From Physcomitrium patens (taxonomy: Eukaryota; Streptophyta; Bryopsida; Funariales; Funariaceae): a DNA stretch of 64,000 nucleotides. The first letter of the stretch is position 1. Each line of letters opens with the position of its first letter. The notes below the pieces were generated by a model. It did no database searches, was not told the origin of the DNA, and was given only the letters and a program-made list of their open reading frames with translations. Below, piece after piece: positions 32,214-44,940 of this stretch. Location of the stretch: contig NC_037267.1 of NCBI RefSeq assembly GCF_000002425.4, forward strand, positions 13,027,017 to 13,091,016, written 5' to 3'. Made by a program: the position numbers and the translations under genes.

Positions 32214-32792
32214 GCATAGAGGAGTCTAGAAATTCTCGTGTGGTTCCTTGCACAGCCCTCCTCTGTGAAACTTGTCCCAACGCCTTCAAGTTGCTCAATG
32301 CAACGGTACCCGCAAACATGTGAGTCTATACCCTCGAGCTGCCATCCGGAACATCAACAACGTATGATTCCAACACTGTGGTAGCCAGCCTTCCATTGAT
32401 CTGCTGCTCATGAAGTGAAGTCACAGACCGAAAGTTCTGCAGACGATGGCCTCCCTTCAAGACTCTAGAACTGAAAACATGATTCTCATCGTCAAGGGTT
32501 TCCAGCAGTTCTACACTGGAAGTGGCCGGAATGCCCGACACCAAAGATAATTCCCTGATACTCCCAACTCCATCAGCGCCCATTATTAAGTTGCTCGTTT
32601 ACACGTTTGCATGAACTTTTTATACGTCTGTGGCTGGTCGAACGACCTCACTACAGACCACACGACGTCTATGAATTGTATATATATTGATATGAATTGA
32701 CATATCAATATAGACCCACACTGGTTCAGCTCCACAGTCTGTGAACAGAGAGCACACGCATACTCCTCCTCACACATCACGAATCCACGCAC
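32214..32792 (-). pseudogene. PYL: PYR/PYL/RCAR abscisic-acid receptor pseudogene
   Basis: Consecutive family landmarks appear in order: NQCGSILI, VVWSVVRSFDQPQTYKKF, then GVGSIREL, the gate loop SGIPA (usually SGLPA), LLETLDDE, the latch HRL in [25 protein letters not shown] and finally a helix ending QVSQRRAVQGTT, which resembles the PYL7-10 group. Three lesions are visible. An AT-rich palindromic insertion sits between GSILI and VVWS (32684-32711). A one-base frameshift lies near 32585-32600, between FMQTC and GVGSIRE. An in-frame TAG lies just before THMF (about 32329). No intron is evident in the recognisable part. Intact PYL proteins are cytosolic/nuclear START-fold receptors that inhibit PP2C phosphatases. 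The ordered motifs and intact gate/latch suggest fairly recent loss; a sequencing error could explain at most part of this. Confidence 0.85.
32684..32711. repeat. Palindrome inside the PYL relic
   Basis: Perfect 11-bp inverted arms ATATTGATATG and CATATCAATAT surround a 6-base AATTGA spacer. It sits where the PYL protein should read from the GSILI strand into the VVWS helix and makes that segment a few codons too long. Confidence 0.85.
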
Positions 32793-33300
32793 ATCATTGT
32801 GTCCAACTTAAAACCTCATAATGCTCAACTGGGTTGACGAGTCCTCGAGGTACACTGGAAACTGCCACAGTGACGCACCCAACACGCAGAAAAGCCAATC
32901 CCAGCCTCCGATCCACGATCTACGACCTTCACCCCAGTGGAAACGCAACAGCAGTGTGAGCAAAGCTAGGATCTAGAGCAAGCTTACAGCTTCGCCAATT
33001 CTCCAAAACCAGGTTGTAGTGGATCACAGCCCAGGGTGAGTAACTCGTGGTGTCACGCGACCTCGCATCCCACAAATCGCAGACACGCCAGCACCAGATT
33101 GTAACGACACCCCGCGAAACTGGCCCTGCAAGGAGTCGCGACACGGTCACAGAGCTACCTACTGGACTTTGCTAGGTTCGGAGCTTCGCCCTAGTAGGTC
33201 GTGGAACCTTCATTGGAAGGTTCGAATGGTGCCCGACCTGACAAGTGACGGGGCTCTGTTCATCCATCATCCGTTACGAGGATGAGAGATTTCTAGAATA
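32793..33300. other. 5' flank of the PYL relic
   Basis: Gene-like composition upstream of the broken PYL gene, plausibly its former promoter and 5' untranslated region. I looked at the GGTTCGAAT motif near 33220 as a possible tRNA T-arm and found no matching tRNA body. Confidence 0.4.
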
Positions 33301-34366
33301 TGTGTGTGGATGGATGATTAAAGTAATATGTGCTGGCGTTGGCCAATCCATTTGAGGATACACTCCCTTTCAATCAATAGACTCTTCTATGTTGACATTA
33401 TTGTTAATGGCGTAGATTGTGTTTTTACATTAAGCAACTAATCCCATCATCTTGGTATTAGTTTGTACTAGTGGAAATCGATGTTGTTGGACATGAAAAG
33501 TTTCTATATTCTTGCTTTCTCCACATTTTTTTCTTCATGGCCAATGAGAACAGTCTCTTCCAGACTACAGGGCCCTAGAAAGTACCACATTCTTATGCTC
33601 CCATGTTCTTACATTCTTCAAGTTCTAGCATTCCTATGTTCTCCAAGTTCATGTATTTCTACATTCTCCAAGTTCTTGTGTTTTTTGTCTTTCCTTCTTT
33701 ACAACCAATGAGAAGGCTTCTTTGTCTTATATTCAACTTTTTTAATATAATAGATGTTGTTACTTTTCACTTTAAAAGCCATTTTTAAACATTGTTTAGT
33801 CTTTACTAGGTTGGATTCCAATTTTTGAAATCTTGCAATGGTTGAAAATATGAATTGATATATATATATATATATATATGTGTGTTCAATGTAAATGTCT
33901 TATTTAAGTTCATCTTTACAAATGAATTGTTGTTAGTTTAAAAAATTACAAAATTTGTAAGAAAATGTATCAATAATTTGTTTAAGGAATAAATTGTGAT
34001 TTAAAAAGACAATGATAATATTTATATAAATATATATAATAAAAAATAAAATTTAGGAACTTTTGCTTGTGATTTAATGTGCTTTTTATAAAAATAAATA
34101 ATAGAAATCGTAGTCTTTTGGAATATAAATTATTTTTCATGGTTACAAATAATAAAAAGAACTTATGAAACAATTTATTTTACTCATATAGATTTTTTTG
34201 AAGCATTTAACTGAACCTATGTTTTTACACCAATTTAAATCTTTAAATAACATCTAACTTGGTCCTCATCAAAGAAGAAAAAAAAAATATATATATATAC
34301 ACACGTTTTTTAATTGGAAATTTCATATCTAAATTATATATATATATCTATATATATATATCTATA

Positions 34367-34400
<34 letters not shown>

Positions 34401-34926
34401 TATATCATACATAATTTATAATAATGTGTAACATGAAATTTAAAAAGCATAGAGATGTATTTAAAATAGACAATAAGAATAAAATAACAAGTGTTCTAGT
34501 TCTGTCAAAACAGTAGATATTTGGCTTTGATTCAAAGAAATGAAGTTTTGAATTTAGTAATACCAAATTACAAAAATAAAATTTATTATTTCAATTCCAA
34601 ATTCATTAATTGATCAAAAGACAAGAGTTGTGACAAAGTAGTAGAATTGACATGAAGCTTTAATGTGTTAATATATATATATATATATAATTTAAATGAT
34701 TTTTTTAATCTTCATTTCATTTTTTAATTACTTGTTTGTTAAGCTAAATTTTCTTCTTTCCTAGATAATATGTGCTAAACTTTTGTCCTACTTAGTAGTT
34801 AATATGTAATTCTAAAACTAAATAAATAGATCCAATTGGTACTATGAAATCATTTCTGTGTGCATGATCATTGTTTATACATGCCTGAATTACTTTTTTT
34901 GTATTAAAAATAAAAATAAAAATATA

Positions 34927-34964
<38 letters not shown>

Positions 34965-36125
34965 GCCATATTCATGGTATATTTTTAAAATTTCACCAAT
35001 TCTAAATATTCTTACATTCTCATGGAACAAATTATTTCATTTGGCTAATTACATACTTGAATAAAATGTATTATGAAATTTTTTGAATATATGTAAAATT
35101 AAAATTTCATCAATTTTTTATGTCACGTTCTTATTTTATAATTTTTTTATTAAAAAAAAGCATCATTTGATTCAATTAAAAGTTTAAAATGCATTACATT
35201 CAAGATTATTATTATTATTATTATTATTATTATTTTATGCACAACCAATTTAGAAGATATAAATCTATTACACTTCTATATTTTATTATATTATTTTTCG
35301 ATTTACATAACTCTAGCATGAAAGTAAAAATATTATGTTGAAAGTTATTTTATTTTTTGATCCTTCTTTATAATTTATTCTTATCTTTGTACCTACAACT
35401 AATAACAAAGATATTTATTTTGAAAAAATTATATAGATTATGTTTATATATGTATAATTACATAGATCTAGAACTAACATGTTTTTTTATATTAAAATCT
35501 CATATATTATGGTATATTTTTTTATAATTCATACATTTCAATTAATCTATTAATCTATTAAAATTCTTCTTAAGTTTTCTTATTGTAAATATTATCAAAT
35601 ATTATTTTTTTAATATTTTTATTTTTATTTTCTAAATATAATTTGAATCTAAATGATTATATCAATTATAAAAAAAAATAATTCAATAAGATATAAGCTA
35701 CATGGAGATTATTAGCAATTCTTTTTTATTACAATTTCATAATAATGTACTTAAGTTTTTATTTTATTATATATTTTTTTCATATATATTTTTAGAATTT
35801 AATTTTATTTAATTTTTGTAATATTAGAAAAAATATATTTTTGTGATTATTTTTTTAATTATTTATATTATAATTTATTATTATATTATTTATTATTGTA
35901 CACTAATAACTTCTTATAATATATTTCATCAAAAGATAATTAAGAGCCTTCATAGCTTGTGAATATATGTATATATATATAATATTTTCATGATACTTTT
36001 TGAATTACATAGTTATAATATTTTATAATAATTTTGCTCATAGTAGTGAGTTAAAGATTAACTTATAATTTAGCTTTAAATCACCCATGTGCAATGTGAC
36101 CATATATTATTATTCTTTTTATTCT

Positions 36126-36168
<43 letters not shown>

Positions 36169-36198
36169 AAAACTTCTTTACAAATATATATATTTTTT
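33301..36198. other. AT-rich intergenic region rich in microsatellites
   Basis: No gene is recognised. (TA)n and interrupted (TA)n/(CTATATA)n lie at about 33858-33880, 34335-34399, 34670-34690, 34931-34962 and 36127-36165, with (TTA)n at about 35205-35235. The part from 33.48 to 33.72 kb is pyrimidine-rich, with repeated TTCTCCAAGTTC-like segments. Confidence 0.6.
34335..34399. repeat. Interrupted (TA)n microsatellite
   Basis: About 65 bp of TA repeats broken by periodic C (TATATCTATA), the longest such tract in the window. Confidence 0.95.
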
Positions 36199-36360
36199 GA
36201 AAAAATATCATGTATATTCCTCAAATATGCTAAAAGATCAAGAATACCTCTATATTTTTTATAATAGTAACTATATCCTCTTTTTTTGTGATAATATCAA
36301 ATCTATCTTTGAATGTAATAAGATATCATGAATATCCTTTTTTTAGATACAATGGGGGCT
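36199..36360 (+). repeat. Left MULE terminal inverted repeat
   Basis: Blocks in order: GAAAAAATATCATGTAT, TCAAATATGCT, ATCAAGAATA, TTTGTGATAATATCAAAT and CTTTGAATGTAATAAG. These recur inverted at 47660-47821 and, in part, in the element at 15096-16065. Weaker similarity continues to about 36660 (GCTATGGTAATGCTTTCC against the 47.5-kb copy). Confidence 0.85.
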
Positions 36361-38439
36361 AAACTACATATTGTGCAAAATTTAGTACAACCATTTTTAT
36401 ACATTTTGGTACATTATACCTCCTCGATTCACATAGATTGTGGCATGGAAATTTTTGGCAAGTTTTGCCTCTTAATCATTGCCTATTAATTTTAATATAT
36501 TGTGCATATTTTGTTATAATAATTTTCTACAAGTTTTATCTCTTCATACTTGTCTATTGATTTTAGTATATTATATATATTTTGCTATAGTAATTTTTGG
36601 CAAATATAGCTATGGTAATGCTTTCCCTGCTACAATGCTTGCATTTTATGTTAGCAATGGAGTACTAGAGTAGGTTCAAGCTCCTCCTACATATTTAGCT
36701 ACTTCTTGTCTTCTATAGTCATTGGCGCTTCTTTCTCTTCTTGATGTCTTTGCTTCTTTTTTTTTCATGACGAATTCTTCTTTTTGCCTTTATCATGACT
36801 ACTACAACTCACATGACTATTAGAGTTTATCTTGTGTATGTGTGTATATTATTTATTTTGTTTATTGTGTTTCCCATCCAAAAGCAAAAGAACTTATATG
36901 ATGAATTTAACAGATTAATAATTATCTACTTAGAACCTAGTACTTTACAATAGAATTACCATCTTTCATATATTAATTTAAGGCTATAATGCATTATAAA
37001 AGAATCCACTCTATCTATGTTTAATATAGATTTATATTTATAAAGATGCAATTGCTTATCTTTGTTTTGTAATTTTATAACTAACTTCCATCCCAAGCTA
37101 GGTATTCAAGATAAGAATCAATTTTTCTTATCAAGCACAAGCAAAGCATCTGTAGTTGATTATATAAGAGAATATTCATATTTGAGGTGGAATTGTGAGC
37201 ATTACAAAATGACTTTGCTTTGATTATTGTTAAACAAGGTCAATTCTTGTAGTGATTAGTGGTAATAAGGTGAATACTTTAATTTTTGTAGCAAATTATT
37301 GTAGCAAAAGATTCAATTTGAAAGCAATTAAAAATCAATAATTATTCTTCTTGATTTTCAAAGGTCACTAAGAGTGCATGTGATACTACAAGATATGTAG
37401 TGATTTACCAACTATTAGACTCTATCTTTGAATAATGTTATATTAGTAGTCATTTCACTTGAGCTCACGCCAAAGTTGCTCTACAACTTCTATACCCTCC
37501 TACTCATTGAAGCCTCATATACTTATTCCAATGACTTTTATGACCATAGATTTTGACTTCCATGACCACAGTCATGATATCTTAATTAATCAATGTAATT
37601 TGTAGAATTTGAATTAATACACAATTTGGCATTGTAATTTAGCTTTTGATTCAACTTGCATTATCAATTTTGCTTATAAAAAATAAAAAACTTATAGTAG
37701 TTGATCAAAAAACCAGTGTTAGTAAAATTAGGTAAGATCAAGATCAAGCAATACCAATAGTACTCATTTTATGTTGGAATTCGAGCAAACAACTGAAGCG
37801 GCTTATTAATTTAAAGTTTAAAAATATATCAAGAGTATAACATCCCCAATGCTCATAATTATTTTCTTTAAGCTAAATTTTGATACAAACCTTAGCTGCT
37901 ATATTAATTGCTAAAAAAATCACTAAAATTAATCACAATAAAAAAATCTTTTCTTTTGACCTTACAGGTAGAATATCTTGAAGCCTTTTTTAGTATATTT
38001 TATTAGAAAAATTAGCCTAATCTTGTATATTATGCATGGTTATCAAATTTTAGATTTTTAATAGATTTTTCTTTATAAGAAATTTTTGAATAAGAATAAT
38101 ATTTCAAAATATATATATTTTTTTTTATGGATATTATTTTTAGTAATATTAAAAAATTAAGAAAGTTATTTGTCATGATGCAATCAACAACCATTATAAA
38201 ACATCTATTATAAAGTCTAATCAAATGAGATATATTATAAAGTATTACAATGACACTTGCAAATAGAAATTGCATGTATTATAATCTCAATTGGTAAATA
38301 TAAGTAAATTTGTCATTTGGTCATTTATCTTTGAACACATATACATTGATATTGAATACTTGGGCAACCAACATACTAATACTAATTGAATAGCAAACAA
38401 CATGAGAAATAAGTTAGTCAATACATCACAATTAAAGCT

Positions 38440-39158
38440 ATAGACATCCAAAAAGGTATTTAATAAGATAAAAGTGTTAGAATATCCTACTTGATGGTAT
38501 GGTATTGACAAGAAAAAGTTATTTTTGAGCTAATTGGCTCCTATAAAGACAACTATACCAACTTCAAAGTATATTATTACCAAATCAAAATAACAAATCT
38601 TGGGAGCTATTTAAAATTAAAAATCAATGAAAAAAATTATTTTCTTTAAATTTTTATTACCTACAATGTAAGCTTTCATAGTTTGCAATATTGTTGACTT
38701 GTCATTAGTATGAAAAATACTTATTTGAAAAGAAAATATTATAAAATACTTCTTTTTGCTACAATAATTGATATGAAGGGTAACTATTTTCTATTGCATT
38801 TAATATTGTGAATGTTGAATATGACAATAATTAGATATAGTTTTTGGAGAAGCTAAAGACATCAACTTTTGTATCATGTCTATTAAACAACAAACTTATA
38901 AAGTTCATATTTTTGTTTGACCAATAAAAAAAGTCTCATTGATGCCATCAACTATGCATTTCTAATATGTAAATACACATTTTATATGTGTCATTTAGTT
39001 AAAAACTCATAATGGCAATTCAAAAATCCTATGCTTATATGATATCTTTGGGCAACAATATAGACACTAGTTGTTTCAGATTTTAACATCAAACTCTCAA
39101 AAGTCCAAGTTATATCCAAAGAAGCTATGAAGTACTTAATAATTACTAGACTATAGCA
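38440..39158 (+). pseudogene. MURA transposase, 5' part (decayed)
   Basis: Translating across frames recovers MULE transposase segments in the right order: a YKDNYTN stretch, LGSYLKLKINE, a TYNVSFHSLQYC strand, IIDMKGNYF, FNIVNVEYDNN and INYAF followed by FYMCHLVKN. These cover the central DDE-type core of plant MURA proteins. Frameshifts and stops occur every few dozen codons. The reading ends at the left LTR of the chromovirus and resumes at 45511. Confidence 0.75.
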
Positions 39159-39739
39159 TGTCACGAATATACGCATATAAGCTAGTAATCATATGTATAA
39201 ATAGGTAGAAGTAAGTAAAAGTAAGTAAAAGCAAGTTAATTCTATAATATCTTCTATGGAAGCTTCCTAGAGGCTTTATAGATGATACTTTGACTTTATA
39301 GGTGTCTTGAATTGATTTTTTGGATTAGAAATGTGGTCAACAAATTGGCCATGTGCCACACATGTTGTTAGCTTGAAGACCAAGCTAACTATGTAGGCCA
39401 TACATAGAAAAACTTACCTTGTAAGTCAAGGCATGTATCCTACAAAGTCAATACAAATTGGAGGTCCTATAGAACATCGCCACGTAGTCCCTAGTTAGAT
39501 AGTATATATATAGAGACAAGAGTAAAGCTCTCTTCACTCTTGTCAATTCCTTTCTTGCTTCTAGCCTAATTTCAAGAGTCTCAAGTTTTCTTGTCGTTTG
39601 AGAATAAGCCTTTTCAGTTTTTTTTAATATACGTACTTCCTTATTTCTATTTTATCACTCTTTCTTTGATATGGATTTCATTGTTTATGCATCATCTTTT
39701 AGTTCATATCCTTGATAGATTGACAAGAGTACACTTACA
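39159..39739 (+). repeat. 5' LTR of the chromovirus
   Basis: Begins TGTCACGAATA. It has a TATA-like TAGTATATATATAGAG near 39500 followed by an AAGCTCTCTTCACTCTTG start region. It ends about ACTTACA just before the primer-binding site. The right LTR matches over nearly the whole length. Confidence 0.9.
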
Positions 39740-39752
39740 GTATCAAAGCTTT
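39739..39752 (+). other. Primer-binding site, tRNA-Met type
   Basis: AGTATCAAAGC directly after the 5' LTR resembles the plant initiator-methionine tRNA complement TGGTATCAGAGC, with a few mismatches. It fixes the LTR boundary. Confidence 0.65.
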
Positions 39753-39923
39753 GTCTTATCTTAATTAAAAGTGGATTATCTTTTTCTCATAATAAGACAT
39801 AAGTATATTAGAAGTTAGAGATTATCCTCTTCTAAATTGATATTGTTCTTATTATTTTCTTTATCCTCAAGTCGTTTCTTCTACTTGTCTTGATTGATAT
39901 TAGATATTTTTTTGAGTGTTAAT

Positions 39924-40920
39924 ATGGTAGAGCTTATTAAAATGAAGAGTGCAATGGCACAAATACAAGAGCAATTGAGGGATTTGATGCTTGCAATACA
40001 TCAACTTAGCTTACCACCATAAGGATCAACAAGAATGACAAGAAGTGAGGATATATAGATGATTAGAGCTACTTCAACATCTGAACCAAATCATGTCCCT
40101 CCACCCATGGTGGAACATCCTTCAACTATTAGAGAACTAAGAGTTGTCATACCCAAGAAGTTTGATGGTACAAGATCTAAATTTTGAAAATTTATCAATC
40201 AAGAACAACTTGTGATTGAACTTCAACCTCAAAGCTATCCAACTCTAAGATCACAAGTTAGATTCATTGGTACACTTCTTTCAAGTTTAGTATTATCGTG
40301 GTTTTCATCTTTTCTTGAATAATGAGATCCAATATTAGATAATTTAGAGGCATTTTTGGTCGAATTTTGGTCCATATATTGAGAACATAATGCAACTCGT
40401 GTTGCAACCAACAAGATCCATATTTTGCAACAAAACAATCGATCTATAACGTTATATGCTTCTCAATTTTGACAACTTAGAACTGATATCAAGTGGGATG
40501 ATGCTGCACTTATTAGTCAATTTTTCTATGAATTATAATATGAAGTAAAGAAATTGATGCTCAACTTATCTGATCCTCAAACATAGAGTCAAGCAATTGA
40601 CTTTGCTATGAAATGCGACAATTAACTTTTTGAATTTTGATTTGAAAGTCATATAAATAGGCCTCAATATTATGACAATTCAATGGCAACACCAACATCT
40701 CATCAATACATATATTTAGAAGCAAAGGATATGCAAATTGATGCGGTATATTTTAAACCTCTTATCGAACAAAAAAAAGACTTGTAGCCATCAAGAAGAA
40801 ATGTGCTTATATTGTAGAGAACCTAAACACACTACTCAACATTATCCAAAGAAGCGACAAAATCACAAAATGAGGAGCACATTTGTCAAAGAAGATAATG
40901 TGTCGAAAAACAAATTTATC
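39924..40920 (+). pseudogene. gag: Chromovirus gag (decayed)
   Basis: An ATG at 39924 opens a gag-like frame with a short coiled-coil start, IPKKFDGTRSKF at about 40150 and QPQSYPTLRSQ. It ends in a zinc knuckle near 40805 (CLYCREPKHTTQHY), whose last cysteine position is tyrosine. Several stop codons interrupt the frame. Confidence 0.8.
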
Positions 40921-40937
40921 TAACTACAATATGAACC

Positions 40938-43900
40938 GTGTTGCTAGAATCTTATAGAATTTCTAATGAAGGTCCTATCCTTTCTTCAGAACCCTCTCTT
41001 TATTTTATAATAGATATGGATTTAGGACCTAATAATTATAAAGCCTCTGCCTTGATAGATTCAGGAGCCTCAGCTTATTTCTTAGACGTAGAATTTAGTA
41101 AAAGTCATAAAATATTGTTAGTACAAAAAATCAAACATGTTTATGTAGAAGTCATAGATGGTCGTTCATTATCTTATGGAGATGTTACTCATGAAACACT
41201 TCCTATAGATATAGCAATAAATGGTCATAGTAGTTGCCTAATCTTTAATATAATTAGATCTCGTTCTAATCCAATCATTTTAGATTTATCATAGTTAAAA
41301 AATATAATCTTTGCATAGATTGTATTTCTTATATCTTTGATTTCTCTAAAAGTATAATTAAGAGTGAAATTAATCTAATAAAAAGTCATAAGTCTAATGC
41401 AATTAAACTTATATTTATAGGTACAATAGCTTTCTTACATGTTGCAAAAAAAGGATCACCTTGTGTCATTTATACCACACTTGTTTCTAATGATACAAAG
41501 ACTTCAAGTGGCATTCCCAACTAATATCAAGAATTACGAGATATATTTGAGAAGAAGTATGCAGATACTCTTCTAGAACAACACCGCTATGATTGCTCAA
41601 TTGACCTTTAAGAAGGAATACAACTGCCATTTGGATCAATCTATAGTTTATCACAAAATGAATTGGCTCAATTCAAGGAATATATTAAAGAAAATTTGGC
41701 CAAGAATTTCATATACTATTCCAAATCACCAACAAGAGCTCCAATCTTATTTGTGAAGAAGAAAGATGAATCATTGCGGATGTGTGTTGATTATTGAAGA
41801 CTCAATAAGATCACCATCAAGAATAGGTATCCTCTACCTTTAATATCTGGACTTCTCGATCAACTAAATCAAGCTAAGATCTATACAAAAATAGATCTAC
41901 GGAGAGCATACAATCTAGTATATATTAAAGAAGGAGATAAATGGAAGATTATGTTTTGAACTAGGTATGGACATTTTGAATACAATGTCATACCTTTTGG
42001 ACTTACAAATACACCAGCAGCTTTCCAACATCTAATGAATGATATTTTTTGAGAGTTTTTAGATGATTTTGTTGTTTGTTATCTAGACGACATCTTGATC
42101 TATTCTAAGAAAACAAATGAACATGAACTTCATATTCGTCGTGTATTACAAAAATTAAGAAATGTGGGATTCTATGTCAAGAAAAAAAAGTGTATATTTT
42201 ACACTACTCAAGTCTACTTCTTAGGATATATCATTTCAAATGATGGACTTATGATGGATCCTAAGAAAGTTCAAATAATTATGGATTGGAAGATTCTAAA
42301 AATAGTAAAAGATGTTCAATATTTTTTTAACTTTGTCAGCTATTATTGAATCTTCATCAAGACTTTTGTCGAGTTGCAACTCTACTTACACGTTTGACTT
42401 GCAAAGACAAACTTAAGTGGAATAAAGAAGCTGAAGCATCTTTTGAAACTTTGAAGTCAGCCTTTATTTCTACACCAATCTTGTATTGTATTAACTTTTC
42501 TAAGACATTTTTTATGGAAACAGACACATCAGACTTTGGTTTGGATGTTATATTATTACAAATAGGAGCAGATAATAAACTTCACTTAATAGCTTTTTAT
42601 TCCAAAAAACTTTCAATAGTCGAGATTATCTATGAAATCCACGACAAAGAGCTTCTTACAATTATAGATTTATTACAAAAATAGCATCATAATCTAGAAG
42701 GGCCTTCTAATCTAGCCACTGTATATATAAATCACAAGAATCTCGAGTACTTCATGTCAGCACGTATTTTAAATTGTCGCCAAGCCCATTGGAGCATATC
42801 CTTATCAAGCTTTGATTTCAAGATCACATATTGATCCAAAAAACAACAAGGTTTGTCAGACACCCTTTCTAGACATTCTTATCTTATATCAAAAGAAAAA
42901 AATGTATCTTTTGATTTATAAAGAATAATTCTCTTAAAGCCAAAGCATTTTCATCTTTGAGTAATGAAATCAACGTTGACTATTGATTTGACCCTTGTGA
43001 TATAAATCCAATCAAGTATGTTTTCTGATCTTTTTGTTCACAATATTAAGAATCTTTCTTCTAAGTCCCAAAATACTTCTAATTTTGAATTCAAAAATAA
43101 CCTACTTTATTTCGAAGGTCGACTATATGTCCCAAAAGGAGAAGTACAATTATGTATTCTTCAAGCACCTCACAACTTTCCAGCAGCAAGACATTTTGGA
43201 TACAAGACTTTGGAGCTTATATTCAGAGATTTTTGGTGGCTACAAATGTAGAAGGATGTGAAAGACTTTGTTCAGTCATGCGACATTTGTTCAAGATAAA
43301 AAAAACTCCTCGTCATTGACCTTAAAGACTTCTTCAACCATTGCCTATTCCAAAACAATGATGGTCTTTTATTTCTATGGATTTTATTACAGATCTTTCA
43401 ATCTCAAGTACTTGTGACTCTATATTCATCATAGTAGATCATTTTACTAAGATGGTACATTTTGTACTATGTACAAAATCTATCACATGTGAAGAATAGC
43501 TAAGCTCTTTCCTTACAACATCTATCACTATCATGGATTACCCAAAGATATTATATCGAATAGGAGAACTCAGTTTGTATCAAGATTTTGATAAACTCTT
43601 TTTAAGTTTCTAAAAATACATATAAAACTATCTTTGGCATTCCATCTTCAAAGTGATACACAAATGGAGCATGTTAATTAAGTTTTGAAGCATTATTTAA
43701 GATGTACCATCAACTACCAACAAGATGATTGGACAATTCTTTTGTCGATGGCAGACTTTATTTATAATAACACAATACATTCTTCTACAAAACAAACGCT
43801 TTTTTTTGCCAATTATGGTTATCATCTATGATTTGATACTTTTGACTTTTCAAAAGTTGATAATTCTGTGGCAGAAGATTTGGCAAATCATTTATCAGAG

Positions 43901-44420
43901 TTACATGCAACAATGAATGCACAGTTAAAAGAAGCTCAAAAACAACAAAAGATCAATGTAGATGTCTATCGAAAGGAACAACCACCATTCCACACATGTG
44001 ATAAGATATGTTTACTTCATCGTAATATCAAGACCACTAGTCCTTGTGATAAGTTGGACTATTATAGACTTGGACCATTTCTTATTTTTATGTAAATCAA
44101 TCCAGTTGCATATCGTTTATACCTACCAAGATTAATGAAAATCCATCCAGTATTCCATGTGTCTCTTTTTGAACCATACAAGACAATAGACATACTAAGA
44201 AGAAGACAAGTTCTACTTCCTCTTATAGAAGTAGACAATAATAAAGAGTTTGAAGTAGAAGAATTCCTAGATTCAAAGCAACATCGAAATAAATTAGAAT
44301 ATCTTGTCAATTGGTGCGGATATGATATTAGTGAATGCACATGAGAGCCAATAAAGAATCTTGTAAATGCAACAAAGGCGATGGAGGCTTTTCATCGATG
44401 ACATCCATCAAAATCAAGAT
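40938..44420 (+). pseudogene. pol: Chromovirus pol: protease, RT, RNase H, integrase, chromodomain (decayed)
   Basis: Order seen: aspartic protease DSGA (about 41060); RT with [13 protein letters not shown] (about 41760), [14 protein letters not shown] and YLDDILIYSK (about 42080); RNase H ETDTSDFG (about 42520); integrase zinc region with ARHFGYKT and QSCDIC (about 43190-43290); integrase core VDHFTKMVHF (about 43435) with SNR where SDR is usual; the IHPVFHVSLFEP box (about 44140); and a chromodomain (EFEVEEFLDS to YLVNWCGYD, about 44250-44345). Many stops are TGA or TAA where the family has Arg or Gln, and one TGA replaces the chromodomain Trp. Confidence 0.92.
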
Positions 44421-44476
44421 AACATTTTACTTTCAATCCTTGTTTGTAGCTTCTTTGTAGTTGTGATGCTAAAGAG

Positions 44477-44899
44477 ATGGAGAATCAACAACCAATGGAT
44501 TTGACTGAAGAGCCTTTATTTACTGACCTACCAAACAAGACATTACAATTATCACAACCTTCAAGACGATGCAATCAAGATGAAGATCTTCAAGAACAAC
44601 ATGTTTTTCTTCAAATAGATGGCAAGATACAATGTGTTTGGTATCACAACCTTGGAAGAGACTCCCGATGTTTGGTAATTTTATTAGAGGTAGGAACAAC
44701 TCCTAATGGTATTTCAAATATTTTATTTCAAAGAAGTTATGAAGGCCTCAACAATGATCAGATAACAGGGTGGTCTTTCCGCCCTCGTATGAGACACTAT
44801 CAATGGTTGAGAGGCCCTATCAACCATCTTCAAAGAGAACAAAGATCTGAATATGTAGCAAATACAATTTGTCGCATCATCGATCTCTTCAACATATGA
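44477..44899 (+). CDS. Uninterrupted extra 3' ORF of the chromovirus, unknown function
   Basis: 140 codons from ATG to TGA, lying between the chromodomain and the polypurine tract, where simple chromoviruses have no gene. I do not recognise the product. Visible features are an acidic/Gln-rich N-terminus, IQCVWYHNLGRDSRC in the middle and GWSFRPRMRHYQWLRGP towards the end, with no signal peptide or membrane segment. It has no stop although the adjacent gag-pol is riddled with them. It could be an accessory ORF of this retrotransposon lineage, a captured host fragment, or a frame left open by chance. Confidence 0.5.
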   Translation: MENQQPMDLTEEPLFTDLPNKTLQLSQPSRRCNQDEDLQEQHVFLQIDGKIQCVWYHNLGRDSRCLVILLEVGTTPNGISNILFQRSYEGLNNDQITGWSFRPRMRHYQWLRGPINHLQREQRSEYVANTICRIIDLFNI

Positions 44900-44926
44900 T
44901 GACCACTCCTCATGGAAATTATCCCT

Positions 44927-44940
44927 AAAAGGAGGGATAA
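44927..44940 (+). other. Polypurine tract
   Basis: AAAAGGAGGGATAA immediately precedes the TGTCA start of the 3' LTR, as required for plus-strand priming. Confidence 0.85.

Noticed and set aside
33180..33250. Possible tRNA, from a GGTTCGAAT motif
   Set aside because: No acceptor, D or anticodon arm of the right spacing pairs with it.
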